Below, piece after piece: positions 16,420-27,512 of a stretch of DNA of 64,000 nucleotides. Positions within the stretch are counted from its first letter, which is position 1. Every line of letters begins with the position of its first letter. Under the pieces are notes generated by a model that saw nothing but the letters and a program-made list of their open reading frames with translations, searched no databases and had not been told where the DNA came from. The position numbers and the translations under genes were made by a program. The stretch covers positions 248,001 through 312,000 of the forward strand of contig NZ_QNTQ01000001.1 in assembly GCF_003298775.1 (NCBI RefSeq), in the 5' to 3' direction. This stretch comes from Rhodosalinus halophilus. GTDB lineage: Bacteria; Pseudomonadota; Alphaproteobacteria; Rhodobacterales; Rhodobacteraceae.

Positions 16420-18213
16420 CTACTCCGCCGCGATCCCGTCGGTGAACTGCAGCCGCGCGAGTCGGGCGTAGAGGCCGTCCTCGGCCACGAGCCGGTCGTG
16501 CGGGCCCTCGGCCACGATGCGGCCCTGATCCATCACCACGATGCGGTCCGCCTTCTTCACGGTGGCGAGGCGATGGGCCACGATGATCGTCGTCCGCCCG
16601 GCGCGCAGCCGGTCCACCGCGTGCTGCACGGCGCGCTCGGATTCCGCGTCGAGCGCGCTGGTGGCCTCGTCGAGCAGCAGAACGGGCGCGTCGCGCAGAA
16701 TCGCGCGCGCGATGGCGATGCGCTGCTTCTGACCGCCCGAGAGCATCACGCCGCGCTCGCCGACGTAGGAGTCGTAGCCCTCGGGCAGCTTGCTGATGAA
16801 GTCGTGCGCGGCGGCGGCCCGGGCGGCGGCCTCCACCTCCGCGTCGGTGGCTTCAGGCCGGCCGAAGCGGATGTTCTCCCGCGCCGACTGCGCGAAGATC
16901 ACCGGATCCTGCGGCACCAGCGCGATGGCCCGCCGGAAGGCATCGCGGCGCATCGCGTCGAGCGGAACGCCGTCGAGCAGGATGCGCCCCGAGGCCGGGT
17001 CGTAGAACCGCAGCAGAAGCTGAATGATCGTCGTCTTGCCGGCGCCCGAGGGGCCCACGAGCGCGATCGTCTCGCCGGGACTCACGGTAAGGCTCACGCC
17101 GTCGAGCGCGGCGACATCGGGGCGGGCGGGATAGGCGAAATGCACGTCTTCGAAGGCGATCTCGCCCGTCACCGGATCGGGCAGCGGCTGCGGCACCTCG
17201 GGGTCGCGCACCTCGTCGGTGGCGCGCAGAAGCTCCACCAGCCGCTCGGTCGCCCCGGCCGCGCGCTGCAACTCGCCCCAGATCTCCGACAGCGCGCCGA
17301 CCGAGCCCGCGACCATCACCGAGTAGATCACGAACTGAACGAGCATGCCCGCCGTCATGCCGCCGGCGCGCACGTCGCGCGCGCCGATCCAGAGCACGCC
17401 CACCACCCCGGTGAAGACGAGAAAGATCACGATCGCCGTCATGACCGCCCGCGTCGTCACGCGGCGCCGCGCGGCGTCGAAACTCAGTTCGGTGACGCGG
17501 CCGAACTCGGCCCGGCTCAGCACCTCGTGGGTGAAGGCCTGCACCGTCTGTACCGAGGTCAGCGCCTCCGACGCGTTGCCGGAGGAGGCCGCGATCCAGT
17601 CCTGGTTCTGGCGCGAGAGCTTGCGCAGCCGCCGGCCCAGCACGAGGATCGGCACCACCACGACCGGCACGATCAGCAGCACGAGCCCCGTGAGCTTGGG
17701 CGAGGTCGCCAGCATCAGCGCGAGGCCGCCGAAGAAGATCAGAAGGTTGCGCAGGGCGATGGAGACCGACGAGCCGATCACCGAGAGGATCAGCGTGGTG
17801 TCGGTCGTGATCCGGCTGAGAACCTCGCCGGTCATCACCTTCTCGTAGAAGGCCGGGCTCATCCCGATCACCCGGTCGAAGATCGCCTTGCGGATATCGG
17901 CGACGACGCGCTCGCCCAGCCGCGTCACCAGCGCGTAGCGCAGCGCGGAGCCCAGCGCGAAGAGGCCGGCGATGCCCAGCGCGGCCGCGAAATACTGATC
18001 GAGGATCGCGCCGTCCTCGACGTTGAAGTTGTCCACCACGCGACGGACCGCGATAGGCAGGACGAGCGAGACGACCGCCGTCGCCACCAGCATGACGAGC
18101 GCCGCGGCCAGCAGCGCGCGATAGGGCCTGATGAAGGGCCAGAGCTCGGCCAGAGCCCCGATGCGGCGCGATTTCTCGCGCTCCTTCTGCTGAACTGGCG
18201 GGGCCTCGGCCAT
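16420..18213 (-). CDS. ABC exporter, fused membrane and ATPase domains (MsbA-like)
   Basis: Half-transporter of 597 residues that works as a homodimer: six membrane helices in the first 330 residues, then an ATPase with Walker A GPSGAGKTT, Q-loop VPQDPVIF, signature LSGGQKQR, Walker B VLLLDEATS and H-loop VAHRL. This is the lipid/multidrug exporter (ABCB) layout. I chose ATG 18213 because AGGGAGA sits just upstream; an earlier in-frame ATG adds an unlikely leader. Substrate is unknown; lipid A core or a drug are the usual options for this family. Confidence 0.9.
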   Translation of the reverse strand: MAEAPPVQQKEREKSRRIGALAELWPFIRPYRALLAAALVMLVATAVVSLVLPIAVRRVVDNFNVEDGAILDQYFAAALGIAGLFALGSALRYALVTRLGERVVADIRKAIFDRVIGMSPAFYEKVMTGEVLSRITTDTTLILSVIGSSVSIALRNLLIFFGGLALMLATSPKLTGLVLLIVPVVVVPILVLGRRLRKLSRQNQDWIAASSGNASEALTSVQTVQAFTHEVLSRAEFGRVTELSFDAARRRVTTRAVMTAIVIFLVFTGVVGVLWIGARDVRAGGMTAGMLVQFVIYSVMVAGSVGALSEIWGELQRAAGATERLVELLRATDEVRDPEVPQPLPDPVTGEIAFEDVHFAYPARPDVAALDGVSLTVSPGETIALVGPSGAGKTTIIQLLLRFYDPASGRILLDGVPLDAMRRDAFRRAIALVPQDPVIFAQSARENIRFGRPEATDAEVEAAARAAAAHDFISKLPEGYDSYVGERGVMLSGGQKQRIAIARAILRDAPVLLLDEATSALDAESERAVQHAVDRLRAGRTTIIVAHRLATVKKADRIVVMDQGRIVAEGPHDRLVAEDGLYARLARLQFTDGIAAE

Positions 18214-18299
18214 GCGCTCTCCCTGTCCGCGTCGGATCGTTAATGCCACGCGGGGCGCAGGGGTCAACCCGTGACGGAATGCGATCGCATGCGGCGGAT

Positions 18300-18373
18300 T
18301 GGAGCGGGTAGACGGAATCGAACCGACATCACCTGCTTGGAAGGCAGGGGCTTTACCATTAAGCTATACCCGC
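18300..18373 (-). tRNA. tRNA-Gly (anticodon TCC)
   Basis: Read on the minus strand the 5' GCGGGTA pairs with TACCCGC at the 3' end (7 bp). The anticodon stem CCTGC/GCAGG encloses CTTCCAA, giving anticodon TCC, and the T-arm contains GGTTCGATTCC. The discriminator is T and CCA is encoded (18300-18302). Total 74 bases, normal for tRNA-Gly. It stands alone between the ABC exporter and the SGNH-like gene. Confidence 0.97.
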
Positions 18374-18384
18374 GCTGGACCGAG

Positions 18385-18413
18385 CCTCTAGCCCCTCTTT
18401 CGCGGCGCGTCAA
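18385..18413 (-). promoter_or_regulatory. Promoter of tRNA-Gly
   Basis: On the minus strand TTGACG (18408-18413) and TAGAGG (18385-18390) are separated by exactly 17 bases, and the -10 box ends eleven bases before the tRNA 5' end. This fits a vegetative sigma-70 promoter for the tRNA. Confidence 0.6.
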
Positions 18414-18465
18414 CGCGGAACGGCAACGCCGCCGCAGGACATTCATCGAAGGGAAACCGCACGAA

Positions 18466-19383
18466 ATGCCGACCGCCCACCGTGCCGCGACGATCCCGCG
18501 ACGCGCTTTTCTCGGCGGATGCGCGACGGCCGCGATGCTGCCGGGCGCGACCGCGGCGACGGATCGCGGCTTCCCGCGCCCGCTGGACCTTCGCGTCGTT
18601 CAGTCGGGGCACAGCCTGACCGACCCGATCGTGCCGATGCTCGAGGCGCTCGTGGGGGCCGCGGGCGCCGGACGGGCGGCGGCGCGGCGCATCGACCGCT
18701 CCACCATACCGGGCAGCCCGATGGACCTGCGCTGGGAGACCCGGATCACCGGCATGCCCGACGCACGTGCGGACATCGCCGATTACGACGTCCTCGTGCT
18801 CACCGAGCGCATCTCGCTTTCGAACACCGCGCCATGGCACGACTCGGAAGAGATGGCGCTGCGCTGGTTCACCCATGCCTGGACGCGAGGGGCCGGCGGC
18901 AAGGGGGCGGAGACCATCCTCTACGCCAGCTGGGTGCATGTCGTGAGCGGGCCCGATTTCGAGAACCCCCACAACGATCCCGAGGGCCACATCCCCTTCC
19001 GCGACCGGCTCCCGCTGGAAATGGCGCGCTGGGAGGCGATCCGCACGCATGTCAACGCGAACCGCCCCGCCGGGGCGCCGGCCATGCGGATGATCCCCGG
19101 CCCGCTCATCATGGCCGCCGTGCATGACGCCATCGCGCGTGGCGCGGCGCCGGGCCTTTCGGATATCTCGGACCTCTTCAAAGACGATATTCACGTCAAC
19201 GACGCGGGCGCCTATCTCGTCTCGCTGGCGCATTACGCGGTGATCTACGGACGTGACCCGCGCGCACTTCCCGCGCGGATCGGCAAGCGCGGGCAGCCGG
19301 AGCGCGAGCTATCCGCCTGGATGCGCGATCTCGTCTGGCGGGTCGTGCAGGACTATCCGGGCGCGGGGCTCGCCGGGGTCTGA
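18466..19383 (+). CDS. Tat-exported SGNH-hydrolase-like protein
   Basis: The N-terminus has a twin-arginine signal, IPRRAFLGG (R12R13), then a weakly hydrophobic stretch and an A-x-A site near residue 31, so export by the Tat system is expected. FLGGC could instead act as an imperfect lipobox. In the mature part VQSGHSLTD (S50) resembles the first SGNH/GDSL block, and DDIHVNDAGAY (D230, H233) fits the DxxH block of such hydrolases. Blocks II and III are not obvious. ATG 18466 gives 305 residues. Its stop is four bases from the stop of convergent hutF. Likely an esterase-like periplasmic enzyme; substrate unknown. Confidence 0.65.
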   Translation: MPTAHRAATIPRRAFLGGCATAAMLPGATAATDRGFPRPLDLRVVQSGHSLTDPIVPMLEALVGAAGAGRAAARRIDRSTIPGSPMDLRWETRITGMPDARADIADYDVLVLTERISLSNTAPWHDSEEMALRWFTHAWTRGAGGKGAETILYASWVHVVSGPDFENPHNDPEGHIPFRDRLPLEMARWEAIRTHVNANRPAGAPAMRMIPGPLIMAAVHDAIARGAAPGLSDISDLFKDDIHVNDAGAYLVSLAHYAVIYGRDPRALPARIGKRGQPERELSAWMRDLVWRVVQDYPGAGLAGV

Positions 19384-19387
19384 CCCC

Positions 19388-20749
19388 TCAGGGCGCCGCG
19401 CGCAGGTCGCCCGTGGCCCTGCGGTAGGCCGACACGATCGCGTCGCGCGCCAGGTGCCGCCCGTCCTGGACCATGTGCCGCCCGGCGGACCAGACATCGG
19501 CGACCATGCCGCGCCCCCCGGCCATCACGAAGGTGTCGAGCGCCCTGTCGCCGCTAAGCCCGGCGAGGTCGGGATGCGCGCCGTCCAGCGCCAGCAGGTC
19601 CGCCCAGCGCCCCGGTGCGATCGCGCCGGCCTGCCGGCCCGCGGCCTGCGCCCCGCCGCGCGCCGCGTCCTCCAGCAGCCGCCGGCCCGTCGAGCGGGCC
19701 TCCGTCGCCAGCGCCGCGCGGGTGTGGTCGCGCAGGCGCTGGCTCGTCTCCAGCTGGCGCAGTTCCTCGGCCAGCGAGATGCGGATGTTGCTGTCCGATC
19801 CCACGGCGAAGGCGCCGCCGGCTGCCGTCCAGCGCACCCCGTCGAAGATGCCGTCGCCCAGGCTCGCCTCGGTCAGCGGGCAGAGGCCGGCGACCGCGCC
19901 GGTGCGCGCCAGCCCTTCCGTCTCCTGCGGCTGCATCTGCGTGCAGTGAACGAAGCACCAGCGCGCCGAGGGCTCGGCATGGGCGAGCACCCATTCCACG
20001 GGCCGCGCGCCCAGCGCCGCCTGCACTTCGGCGACCTCGGCCGGCTGCTCGGCCAGATGCATGTGCACGGGCCCTTCGCCCGCAAGCACCTGGCAGAGCG
20101 CGAGATCCTCGGGCGCGACGGCCCGCAGCGAATGCGGCGCGGTGCCCAGCGCGGCGTCGGCGGGCAGCGCCGCCACGGCCTGCGCCGCTCCCTCCATCAG
20201 CCGCGCGAAACGCTCGGGATCGTTGCCGAAGCGCAGCTGCCCGCCGGCGAGCGCGCGGCCGTCGCAGCCGCCGAAGCGGTAGAGCACCGGCAGCAGCGTG
20301 AGGCCCGCGCCGCTCTGCGCCGCGGCTGCGGCGATCCGCCCGCTCATCTCGGCCGGATCGTCGTAAGGCGTGCCGTCAGGCTGGTGGTGCAGATAGTGGA
20401 ACTCGACACAGGCCCCGAACCCGGCCTCCAGCATCTCCATCTGCACGAAGGCGGCGATGGCCTGCACCTGATCGGGCGTCAGCCGCCCGAGGAAGCGATA
20501 CATCAGCTCGCGCCAGGTCCAGAAGCTGTCGCGCGCCGGTCCCTTCCGTTCGGCAAGACCCGCCATCGCGCGCTGAAAGGCATGCGAATGCACGTTGACC
20601 GGCGCAGGCAGCAGCAGATCGACGCGCCGCCCCTCGGGACGCGCGCCGGCGGTGACGGCGGCGATCCGGCCCTCGGCATCCACCTCCACCCGCACGTCGC
20701 GCGCCCAGCCCGCGGGCAAGAGCGCCTGCGCTGCGTGAATCACCTGCAT
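19388..20749 (-). CDS. hutF: Formimidoylglutamate deiminase
   Basis: Amidohydrolase that deiminates N-formimino-L-glutamate to N-formyl-L-glutamate plus ammonia, the branch of histidine degradation completed by HutG. Features in the 453-residue protein are the metal-binding [10 protein letters not shown] (H54, H56), FHYLHH near 125-131, HMHLAEQ and [10 protein letters not shown] with the metal Asp. These match HutF rather than guanine or atrazine deaminases. I chose ATG 20749; a longer in-frame start would lie upstream of the overlapping promoters. It is divergent from hutI and shares its control region. Confidence 0.92.
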   Translation of the reverse strand: MQVIHAAQALLPAGWARDVRVEVDAEGRIAAVTAGARPEGRRVDLLLPAPVNVHSHAFQRAMAGLAERKGPARDSFWTWRELMYRFLGRLTPDQVQAIAAFVQMEMLEAGFGACVEFHYLHHQPDGTPYDDPAEMSGRIAAAAAQSGAGLTLLPVLYRFGGCDGRALAGGQLRFGNDPERFARLMEGAAQAVAALPADAALGTAPHSLRAVAPEDLALCQVLAGEGPVHMHLAEQPAEVAEVQAALGARPVEWVLAHAEPSARWCFVHCTQMQPQETEGLARTGAVAGLCPLTEASLGDGIFDGVRWTAAGGAFAVGSDSNIRISLAEELRQLETSQRLRDHTRAALATEARSTGRRLLEDAARGGAQAAGRQAGAIAPGRWADLLALDGAHPDLAGLSGDRALDTFVMAGGRGMVADVWSAGRHMVQDGRHLARDAIVSAYRRATGDLRAAP

Positions 20750-20758
20750 GCGGCCCCG

Positions 20759-20809
20759 TTGACTCCATATTAAATGCAGACATAATATCCCCAACATCAC
20801 GTTTATCAA
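20759..20809. promoter_or_regulatory. Overlapping divergent hut promoters over a palindrome
   Basis: Rightward, TTGACT (20759-20764), 16 bases, CATAAT (20781-20786) points at hutI. Leftward on the minus strand, TTGATA (20804-20809), 16 bases, TATTAT (20782-20787) points at hutF. The two -10 boxes occupy the same bases. ATATTA (20767-20772) and TAATAT (20783-20788) form an inverted repeat across them, a good candidate operator for both units. Confidence 0.6.
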
Positions 20810-20817
20810 GGTGCTCC

Positions 20818-22014
20818 ATGCCCCTGCTCACCGGTGCGCGCCTCGCAACCATGACCGGGCCGGACCGCTACGGCCTGATTCCCGACGGCGCGGTGGCGAT
20901 CGAGGCCGGGCGTATCGCCTGGATCGGGCCGAGGGAGGCGCTTCCCGAGGCCTGGCGCGCTGAACCCGCGACCGACCTCGGCGGCCGGCTGGTGACGCCC
21001 GCGCTGATCGACTGCCACACCCACCTGGTCGCCGGCGGCCACCGCGCGCGCGAGTTCGAGATGCGGCTGGAAGGTGCCAGCTACGAAGAGATCGCGCGCG
21101 CAGGCGGCGGCATCCTCTCGACCGTCGAGGCGACCCGCGCGGCCTCGGAGGAGGCGCTGATCGCCGCCGCCCTGCCCCGGCTCGACGCGCTGATCGCCGA
21201 AGGCGCCGTGACGGTGGAGGTCAAGTCGGGCTACGGGCTCGACATCGACACTGAGCTTCGGATGCTGCGCGCGGCGCGCGCGCTCGCAGACCGGCGCGAC
21301 GTGACGGTGCGCACCAGCTTCCTCGGCGCGCATGCGGTGCCGCCCGACTACAGGGGCCGCCCCGACGCCTACATCGACGAGGTGGCGATCCCCGCCCTGC
21401 GTGCCGCGCAGGACGCGGGCCTCGTGGATGCGGTGGACGGCTTCTGCGAAGGCATCGCCTTCGACACGGCCCAGATCGGGCGCGTCTTCGATGCCGCCCG
21501 CGCGCTCGGCCTGCCGGTGAAGCTGCACGCCGAACAGCTGTCGCACATGGGCGGCACGGCGCTTGCCGCCCGCTACGGCGCGCTCTCGGCGGATCACGTC
21601 GAATATGCGACCGAGGAAGATGCCAGAGCGATGGCAGGCGCCGGCACCGTCGCGGTGCTGCTGCCCGGCGCCTTCTACACCCTGCGCGAGACGCAGGCGC
21701 CGCCGGTCGCCGCCTTCCGCCGGCACGGCGTGCCCATGGCGCTCGCCACCGACTGCAACCCCGGTTCCTCGCCGCTGACCTCACTGCTCCTGACGATGAA
21801 CATGGCCTGCACCTTCTTCCGCCTGACGCCGGAAGAGGCGCTGGCCGGCGTGACGAAGCAAGCGGCGCGGGCGCTGGGGCTGTCGGACCGCGGCACGCTG
21901 GCCGAGGGGCAGCGCGCCGATCTGGCCGTCTGGGACGTGGAAGAGCCCGCCGAACTGGCCTATCGCATCGGCTTCAACCCGCTGCATCGCCGCATCGTCG
22001 GGGGCCGGCTGTGA
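20818..22014 (+). CDS. hutI: Imidazolonepropionase
   Basis: Third enzyme of histidine degradation: hydrolyses 4-imidazolone-5-propionate to N-formimino-L-glutamate. The 398-residue amidohydrolase shows the metal site DCHTHL (H67, H69), the HutI-specific [39 protein letters not shown] and [10 protein letters not shown]. Length and motifs are normal. It is the first gene of hutI-hutH-hutG-hutU; the hutH GTG start overlaps its stop (GTGA). Confidence 0.97.
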   Translation: MPLLTGARLATMTGPDRYGLIPDGAVAIEAGRIAWIGPREALPEAWRAEPATDLGGRLVTPALIDCHTHLVAGGHRAREFEMRLEGASYEEIARAGGGILSTVEATRAASEEALIAAALPRLDALIAEGAVTVEVKSGYGLDIDTELRMLRAARALADRRDVTVRTSFLGAHAVPPDYRGRPDAYIDEVAIPALRAAQDAGLVDAVDGFCEGIAFDTAQIGRVFDAARALGLPVKLHAEQLSHMGGTALAARYGALSADHVEYATEEDARAMAGAGTVAVLLPGAFYTLRETQAPPVAAFRRHGVPMALATDCNPGSSPLTSLLLTMNMACTFFRLTPEEALAGVTKQAARALGLSDRGTLAEGQRADLAVWDVEEPAELAYRIGFNPLHRRIVGGRL

Positions 22015-23540
22015 GCGTGGTGCTGACGCCCGGCGCGACCACGCTCGCCACCCTCGAACGTCTCTGGCGCGGCGGCGCCGCCGCACGGCTCGACCCCGCG
22101 GCGCGGCCGGGGGTGGAGGCCGCGGCGGCGCTGGTGCGGCAGGCGGCGGAGGGCGAGGCCGCCGTCTACGGCGTCAACACCGGCTTCGGCAAGCTCGCCA
22201 CGGTGCGCATCCCCGCCGCCGACACCGCCAAGCTGCAGCGCAACCTGATCCTGAGCCACGCCGCCGGCGTGGGCGAGGCGCTGGAGCCCGAAACCGTGCG
22301 GCTGATGCTGGCGCTCAAGCTCCTGTCGCTCGGGCGCGGCGCCTCGGGCGTGCGCTGGGAGGTCGTGGCGCTGCTGGAAGCGATGCTGGAGCGCGACGTG
22401 CTGCCCGTGGTCCCGGTGCAGGGCTCCGTCGGCGCCTCGGGCGACCTCGCGCCGCTAGCCCACATGGCCGCCGCGATGATCGGCGAAGGCGAGGCGGAGG
22501 TCGCGGGCACGCGGATGCGGGCGGCCGAGGCACTGGCGCAGGCGGGCCTCGCGCCCGTGCAGCTTGGCCCCAAGGAGGGGCTCGCCCTGATCAACGGCAC
22601 GCAGTTCTCCACCGCCTGCGCGCTGGCCGCGCTCTTTCGCGGGTGGGAGGCGGCGCGCGCCGCGATCGTCACCGGCGCGCTTTCGACCGACGCGATCATG
22701 GGCTCGACCGACCCGCTCGCGGACGCGATCCACACCCTGCGCGGGCATCCCGGCCAGATCGAGGTGGCGCGCGCGCAGGCCGCGCTCATGGCCGGCAGCG
22801 CGATCCGCGAAAGCCACCGCGAGGGCGACACCCGCGTGCAGGATCCCTATTGCATCCGCTGCCAGCCGCAAGTCACTGGCGCGGCGATGGATTTGCTGCG
22901 CAGTGCTGGCCGGACGCTGGAGGTCGAGGCCAACGCCGTCACCGACAACCCGCTGGTGCTGGCGGACGAGGGGCGCATCGTCTCGGGCGGCAATTTTCAC
23001 GCCGAATACGTGGGCTTCGCCGCCGACCAGATCGCTCTGGCGCTGGCGGAGATCGGCGCCATCGCGCAGCGTCGTGTGGCGCTGATGGTGGATCCCGCGC
23101 TCAGCTTCGACCTGCCGCCCTTCCTGACACCGGAGCCCGGCCTCAACTCCGGCCTGATGATCGCCGAGGTGACGAGCGCCGCGCTGATGAGCGAGAACAA
23201 GCACCTCGCCAATCCCTGCTCGACCGACTCCACCCCCACGTCCGCCAATCAGGAGGACCATGTCAGCATGGCCGCCCACGGCGCGCGGCGGCTCTGGCGG
23301 ATGGTCGGCAATCTGGAGGCCATCCTGGGGATCGAGGCGCTCGCCGCCGCGCAGGGCGTGGAGTTCCGCGCGCCGCTGATGACGAGCCCCGCGCTCGCCG
23401 GCGTGCTGGAGCGGCTGCGCGCGCAGGTGCCGGCCCTGCGCGAGGACCGCTACATGGCCCCCGACCTCGCCGCCGCCGCCGGTCTGGTCCGCGAGGGCGT
23501 GCTGACCCAGGGGCTCGCCCTGCCGGAGCTCGGGGCGTGA
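22011..23540 (+). CDS. hutH: Histidine ammonia-lyase
   Basis: Converts L-histidine to trans-urocanate. The electrophilic MIO prosthetic group forms from the A142-S143-G144 triplet in [14 protein letters not shown]53 in YGVNTGFG is the conserved catalytic base. [11 protein letters not shown] and the NPLV/GNFH region complete the active site. It starts with GTG at 22011, overlapping hutI by four bases, and is 509 residues, normal for the family. The tyrosine ammonia-lyase alternative is unlikely given the full hut context. Confidence 0.97.
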   Translation: MSVVLTPGATTLATLERLWRGGAAARLDPAARPGVEAAAALVRQAAEGEAAVYGVNTGFGKLATVRIPAADTAKLQRNLILSHAAGVGEALEPETVRLMLALKLLSLGRGASGVRWEVVALLEAMLERDVLPVVPVQGSVGASGDLAPLAHMAAAMIGEGEAEVAGTRMRAAEALAQAGLAPVQLGPKEGLALINGTQFSTACALAALFRGWEAARAAIVTGALSTDAIMGSTDPLADAIHTLRGHPGQIEVARAQAALMAGSAIRESHREGDTRVQDPYCIRCQPQVTGAAMDLLRSAGRTLEVEANAVTDNPLVLADEGRIVSGGNFHAEYVGFAADQIALALAEIGAIAQRRVALMVDPALSFDLPPFLTPEPGLNSGLMIAEVTSAALMSENKHLANPCSTDSTPTSANQEDHVSMAAHGARRLWRMVGNLEAILGIEALAAAQGVEFRAPLMTSPALAGVLERLRAQVPALREDRYMAPDLAAAAGLVREGVLTQGLALPELGA

Positions 23541-24331
23541 GCTTTCTGGAGGTCATCCGCGGCGACGGACCGGTGGTGCTGGGGATGCCCCACACGGGCA
23601 CCTGGCTGCCCGACGGGGTGCGCGAGGCGCTCAACGACCGCGGCCGCGCGCTGGCAGATACCGACTGGCATATCGACAGGCTTTACAGCGGCTTGCTGGA
23701 CGGTGTGACAGTGGTCCGCACCACCGTGCACCGCTACGCGATCGACATGAACCGCCCGCCGGACGGCGAAAGCCTCTATCCCGGGCAGAACACCACCGGG
23801 CTCGTCCCGCTCACCGATTTCGACGGCACTCCGATCTGGGACAACCCGCCCGACGCGGCGGAGGTCGAGCGCCGCCGCGCGCTCTGGCACGCGCCCTATC
23901 ACGCGGCGCTGGCCGCCGAACTCGACCGGGTCCGCGCGCGCCACGGCTTGGCGGTGCTCTACGACTGCCACTCGATCCGGGGCGAGATTCCGCATCTGTT
24001 CGAAGGGGTTCTGCCCAACTTCAACATCGGCACGAACGACGGGACCACCTGCGCGCCCGAGTTGCAGGCCGCGGTGGCAGAGCTGTGCCGCGAGGCCGAG
24101 GGCTACGACACCGTGATCAACGGACGCTTCAAGGGCGGCTGGACCACGCGCCACTACGGCCGCCCCGCCGAGGGCCTGCACGCGATCCAGATGGAACTGG
24201 CGCAGCGCACTTACATGGCCGAGGCCCCGCCCTGGACCTGGGACGCCGGCCGCGCCACCCGCCTGCGCGCCGTCCTGGCCCGCGTGCTCGCAGCCGTCGA
24301 GCGGTTCGCCCGAAACTCGTGCCACACATGA
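23537..24331 (+). CDS. hutG: N-formylglutamate deformylase
   Basis: Zinc hydrolase releasing formate and glutamate from N-formyl-L-glutamate, the last step of the HutF branch. The 264-residue protein has MPHTGTWLP near the start, [28 protein letters not shown] and [11 protein letters not shown], all typical of HutG/N-formylglutamate amidohydrolase. It starts with GTG at 23537, overlapping hutH by four bases. Having both HutF and HutG shows that histidine goes to glutamate via formylglutamate rather than by HutG formiminoglutamase. Confidence 0.94.
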   Translation: MSFLEVIRGDGPVVLGMPHTGTWLPDGVREALNDRGRALADTDWHIDRLYSGLLDGVTVVRTTVHRYAIDMNRPPDGESLYPGQNTTGLVPLTDFDGTPIWDNPPDAAEVERRRALWHAPYHAALAAELDRVRARHGLAVLYDCHSIRGEIPHLFEGVLPNFNIGTNDGTTCAPELQAAVAELCREAEGYDTVINGRFKGGWTTRHYGRPAEGLHAIQMELAQRTYMAEAPPWTWDAGRATRLRAVLARVLAAVERFARNSCHT

Positions 24332-24398
24332 TCTCAGAAGCTTATGCACTTATCCTGAAGCATCGCTTCACCTTGTCCGTCAGCAGCCGGAGCGCCCG

Positions 24399-26069
<1,671 letters not shown>

Positions 26070-26107
26070 CGCTTCGCCAATCCGGCAATCGGCACCGGAC
26101 CGAAGCG
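26070..26107 (+). terminator. Terminator-like hairpin after hutU
   Basis: CGCTTCG (26070-26076) pairs with CGAAGCG (26101-26107), and inside it TCCGG (26081-26085) pairs with CCGGA (26095-26099). The fold begins one base after the hutU stop. No T-run follows. It separates the hut operon from the convergent anti-sigma gene. Confidence 0.5.
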
Positions 26108-26190
26108 AGAAGCCAAGCCCGCGGCCCGCCGCAATGCGCGCGCGGAGGAGACGCCCTTTCCCGCTCGGGACGGCCCGGGGCGTGCCGGCT

Positions 26191-26958
26191 TCAGTTCAGC
26201 CTTCTGAGGAGTTTCGTCGCACCGGTCGCGAGCTGCTCGGGATGCCCCGACCCGTCGACGAGAACGAAGGACGACCGGCCGCGCTCGAACAACGCTATGG
26301 TCCTGCCCTCGTATTCGAAGGCCGTGGGCGGGTGCTCGGCCTGTTGCGCTCTGCGCGCCACGGCCAGCAGGAGTATCCGCCCCAGTTCGGGCGCATCGGC
26401 GGCGATCGCGATGCCGGGGCGCTCCGGTGTCGCGACGACCTGCACGTCGCGCACCGTCCAGTCCGCCGGCAGGGGTGGCAGGTCGATGCCCAGCGCGGCG
26501 ACGATCTCCTGCGCGTCCAGGTCCGCGCTCTCGGGCTGCGACGCCATCCAGTGCCGCAGCTCGAGCGCCGCCTGCGCGTCGAGCGCGGCCTCGACCAGTG
26601 GCGGCGCGCCCGCGGGGCGGGTGACCTCCCAGGCCACATGGCTCGTCCAGCCTGCCCCGAACAGCACGACGGCCGCCGCGTAGGGCACGACGCGACGCAG
26701 CAGGCGCCGTCCGCGAAGCCGCTTCTGAAGACGGCGGGCCTCGGCCACGAGCCGGGGCGCCGGCGGCTCGTTTTCCATCGAAAGCGCCAGCCGCAGGGCC
26801 GCGGCATCGCGCATATCCTTGAGCAGGCCGGCCGTCCGCCCGGGCCGCTCGGCGAGGTACTCCGCGACGGCCCAGGTGCGATGCGACTCGAGCTGCCCCT
26901 GCAAAAGCGCGAGCAGATCGGCCTCGACCTCCGGATCGGGCTCAGTCCTGTCGTTCAT
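26191..26958 (-). CDS. Membrane-anchored anti-sigma factor candidate
   Basis: A 255-residue protein with a cytoplasmic helical N-terminal part (about 1-85), one membrane helix near residues 88-105 (VPYAAAVVLFGAGW) and a periplasmic domain of about 150 residues. The N-terminal part looks like an anti-sigma domain by position and helical character, but it has no cysteines and so no HxxxCxxC zinc motif. It overlaps the ECF sigma gene by 17 bases, the classic arrangement for a cognate pair. What signal the periplasmic part senses is not visible. Confidence 0.7.
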   Translation of the reverse strand: MNDRTEPDPEVEADLLALLQGQLESHRTWAVAEYLAERPGRTAGLLKDMRDAAALRLALSMENEPPAPRLVAEARRLQKRLRGRRLLRRVVPYAAAVVLFGAGWTSHVAWEVTRPAGAPPLVEAALDAQAALELRHWMASQPESADLDAQEIVAALGIDLPPLPADWTVRDVQVVATPERPGIAIAADAPELGRILLLAVARRAQQAEHPPTAFEYEGRTIALFERGRSSFVLVDGSGHPEQLATGATKLLRRLN

Positions 26959-27484
26959 CGCGCCCTCCGACGATCCTCAGGGGGCTCGCCGATCGCGTCT
27001 CCTTTTCCCCGTCCTCGAAGGCCCGGAGCGCCGCGCGCGCCCGGCCGACGCGGGACATCACCGTGCCCGGCGGGACGCCCAGGATCTCCGCCGCTTCGGC
27101 CACACTGAATCCCTCCACCGCCACGAGGTGCAAGGCTTCGCGCTGTTCGGCGTTCAGGGCGAGGAAGGCGGCGCGCAGCTGCGCGAGCCTGGCCGCGATT
27201 TCCCCGGAGGGCGGCACGAAGGCCGGCCGCGTCGCGGACCAGGCCTGATCCCGCGCCTGGGCCGCCCGTTCGCTGCGCCGCCCGTCTATGAAAAGGTTGT
27301 GCAGGATCGCCATCAGCCAGACGCGCAGGTCCGCGCCCTCGGCGAAGGTGGCATGCCGCTCCTGCGCGCGCAGGAAGGTCGCCTGGACAAGATCGTCCGC
27401 CGCCTCCGGGTCACGCGTCAGCACCCGCGCGTAGCGACGCAGGCTGTCGAGCTGACCCACGATATCCAGATCGCCCCCGCGCAT
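26942..27484 (-). CDS. ECF-type RNA polymerase sigma factor
   Basis: Group IV sigma factor of 180 residues with region 2 (DDLVQATFLRAQERH ... LRVWLMAILHNLFID) and region 4 (LHLVAVEGFSVAEAAEILGV followed by GTVMSRVGRARAAL). It lacks regions 1 and 3. ATG 27484 is chosen as the family-like start (MRGGDLDIVGQLDSLRRYARVL has the usual lead-in to region 2); there is no strong ribosome site. It is 28 bases downstream of the dioxygenase fusion and overlaps the anti-sigma gene, so the three form one operon. Confidence 0.9.
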   Translation of the reverse strand: MRGGDLDIVGQLDSLRRYARVLTRDPEAADDLVQATFLRAQERHATFAEGADLRVWLMAILHNLFIDGRRSERAAQARDQAWSATRPAFVPPSGEIAARLAQLRAAFLALNAEQREALHLVAVEGFSVAEAAEILGVPPGTVMSRVGRARAALRAFEDGEKETRSASPLRIVGGRDERQD

Positions 27485-27512
27485 GCAGCTCAGACCGGGC
27501 TTGCCATTCGGT

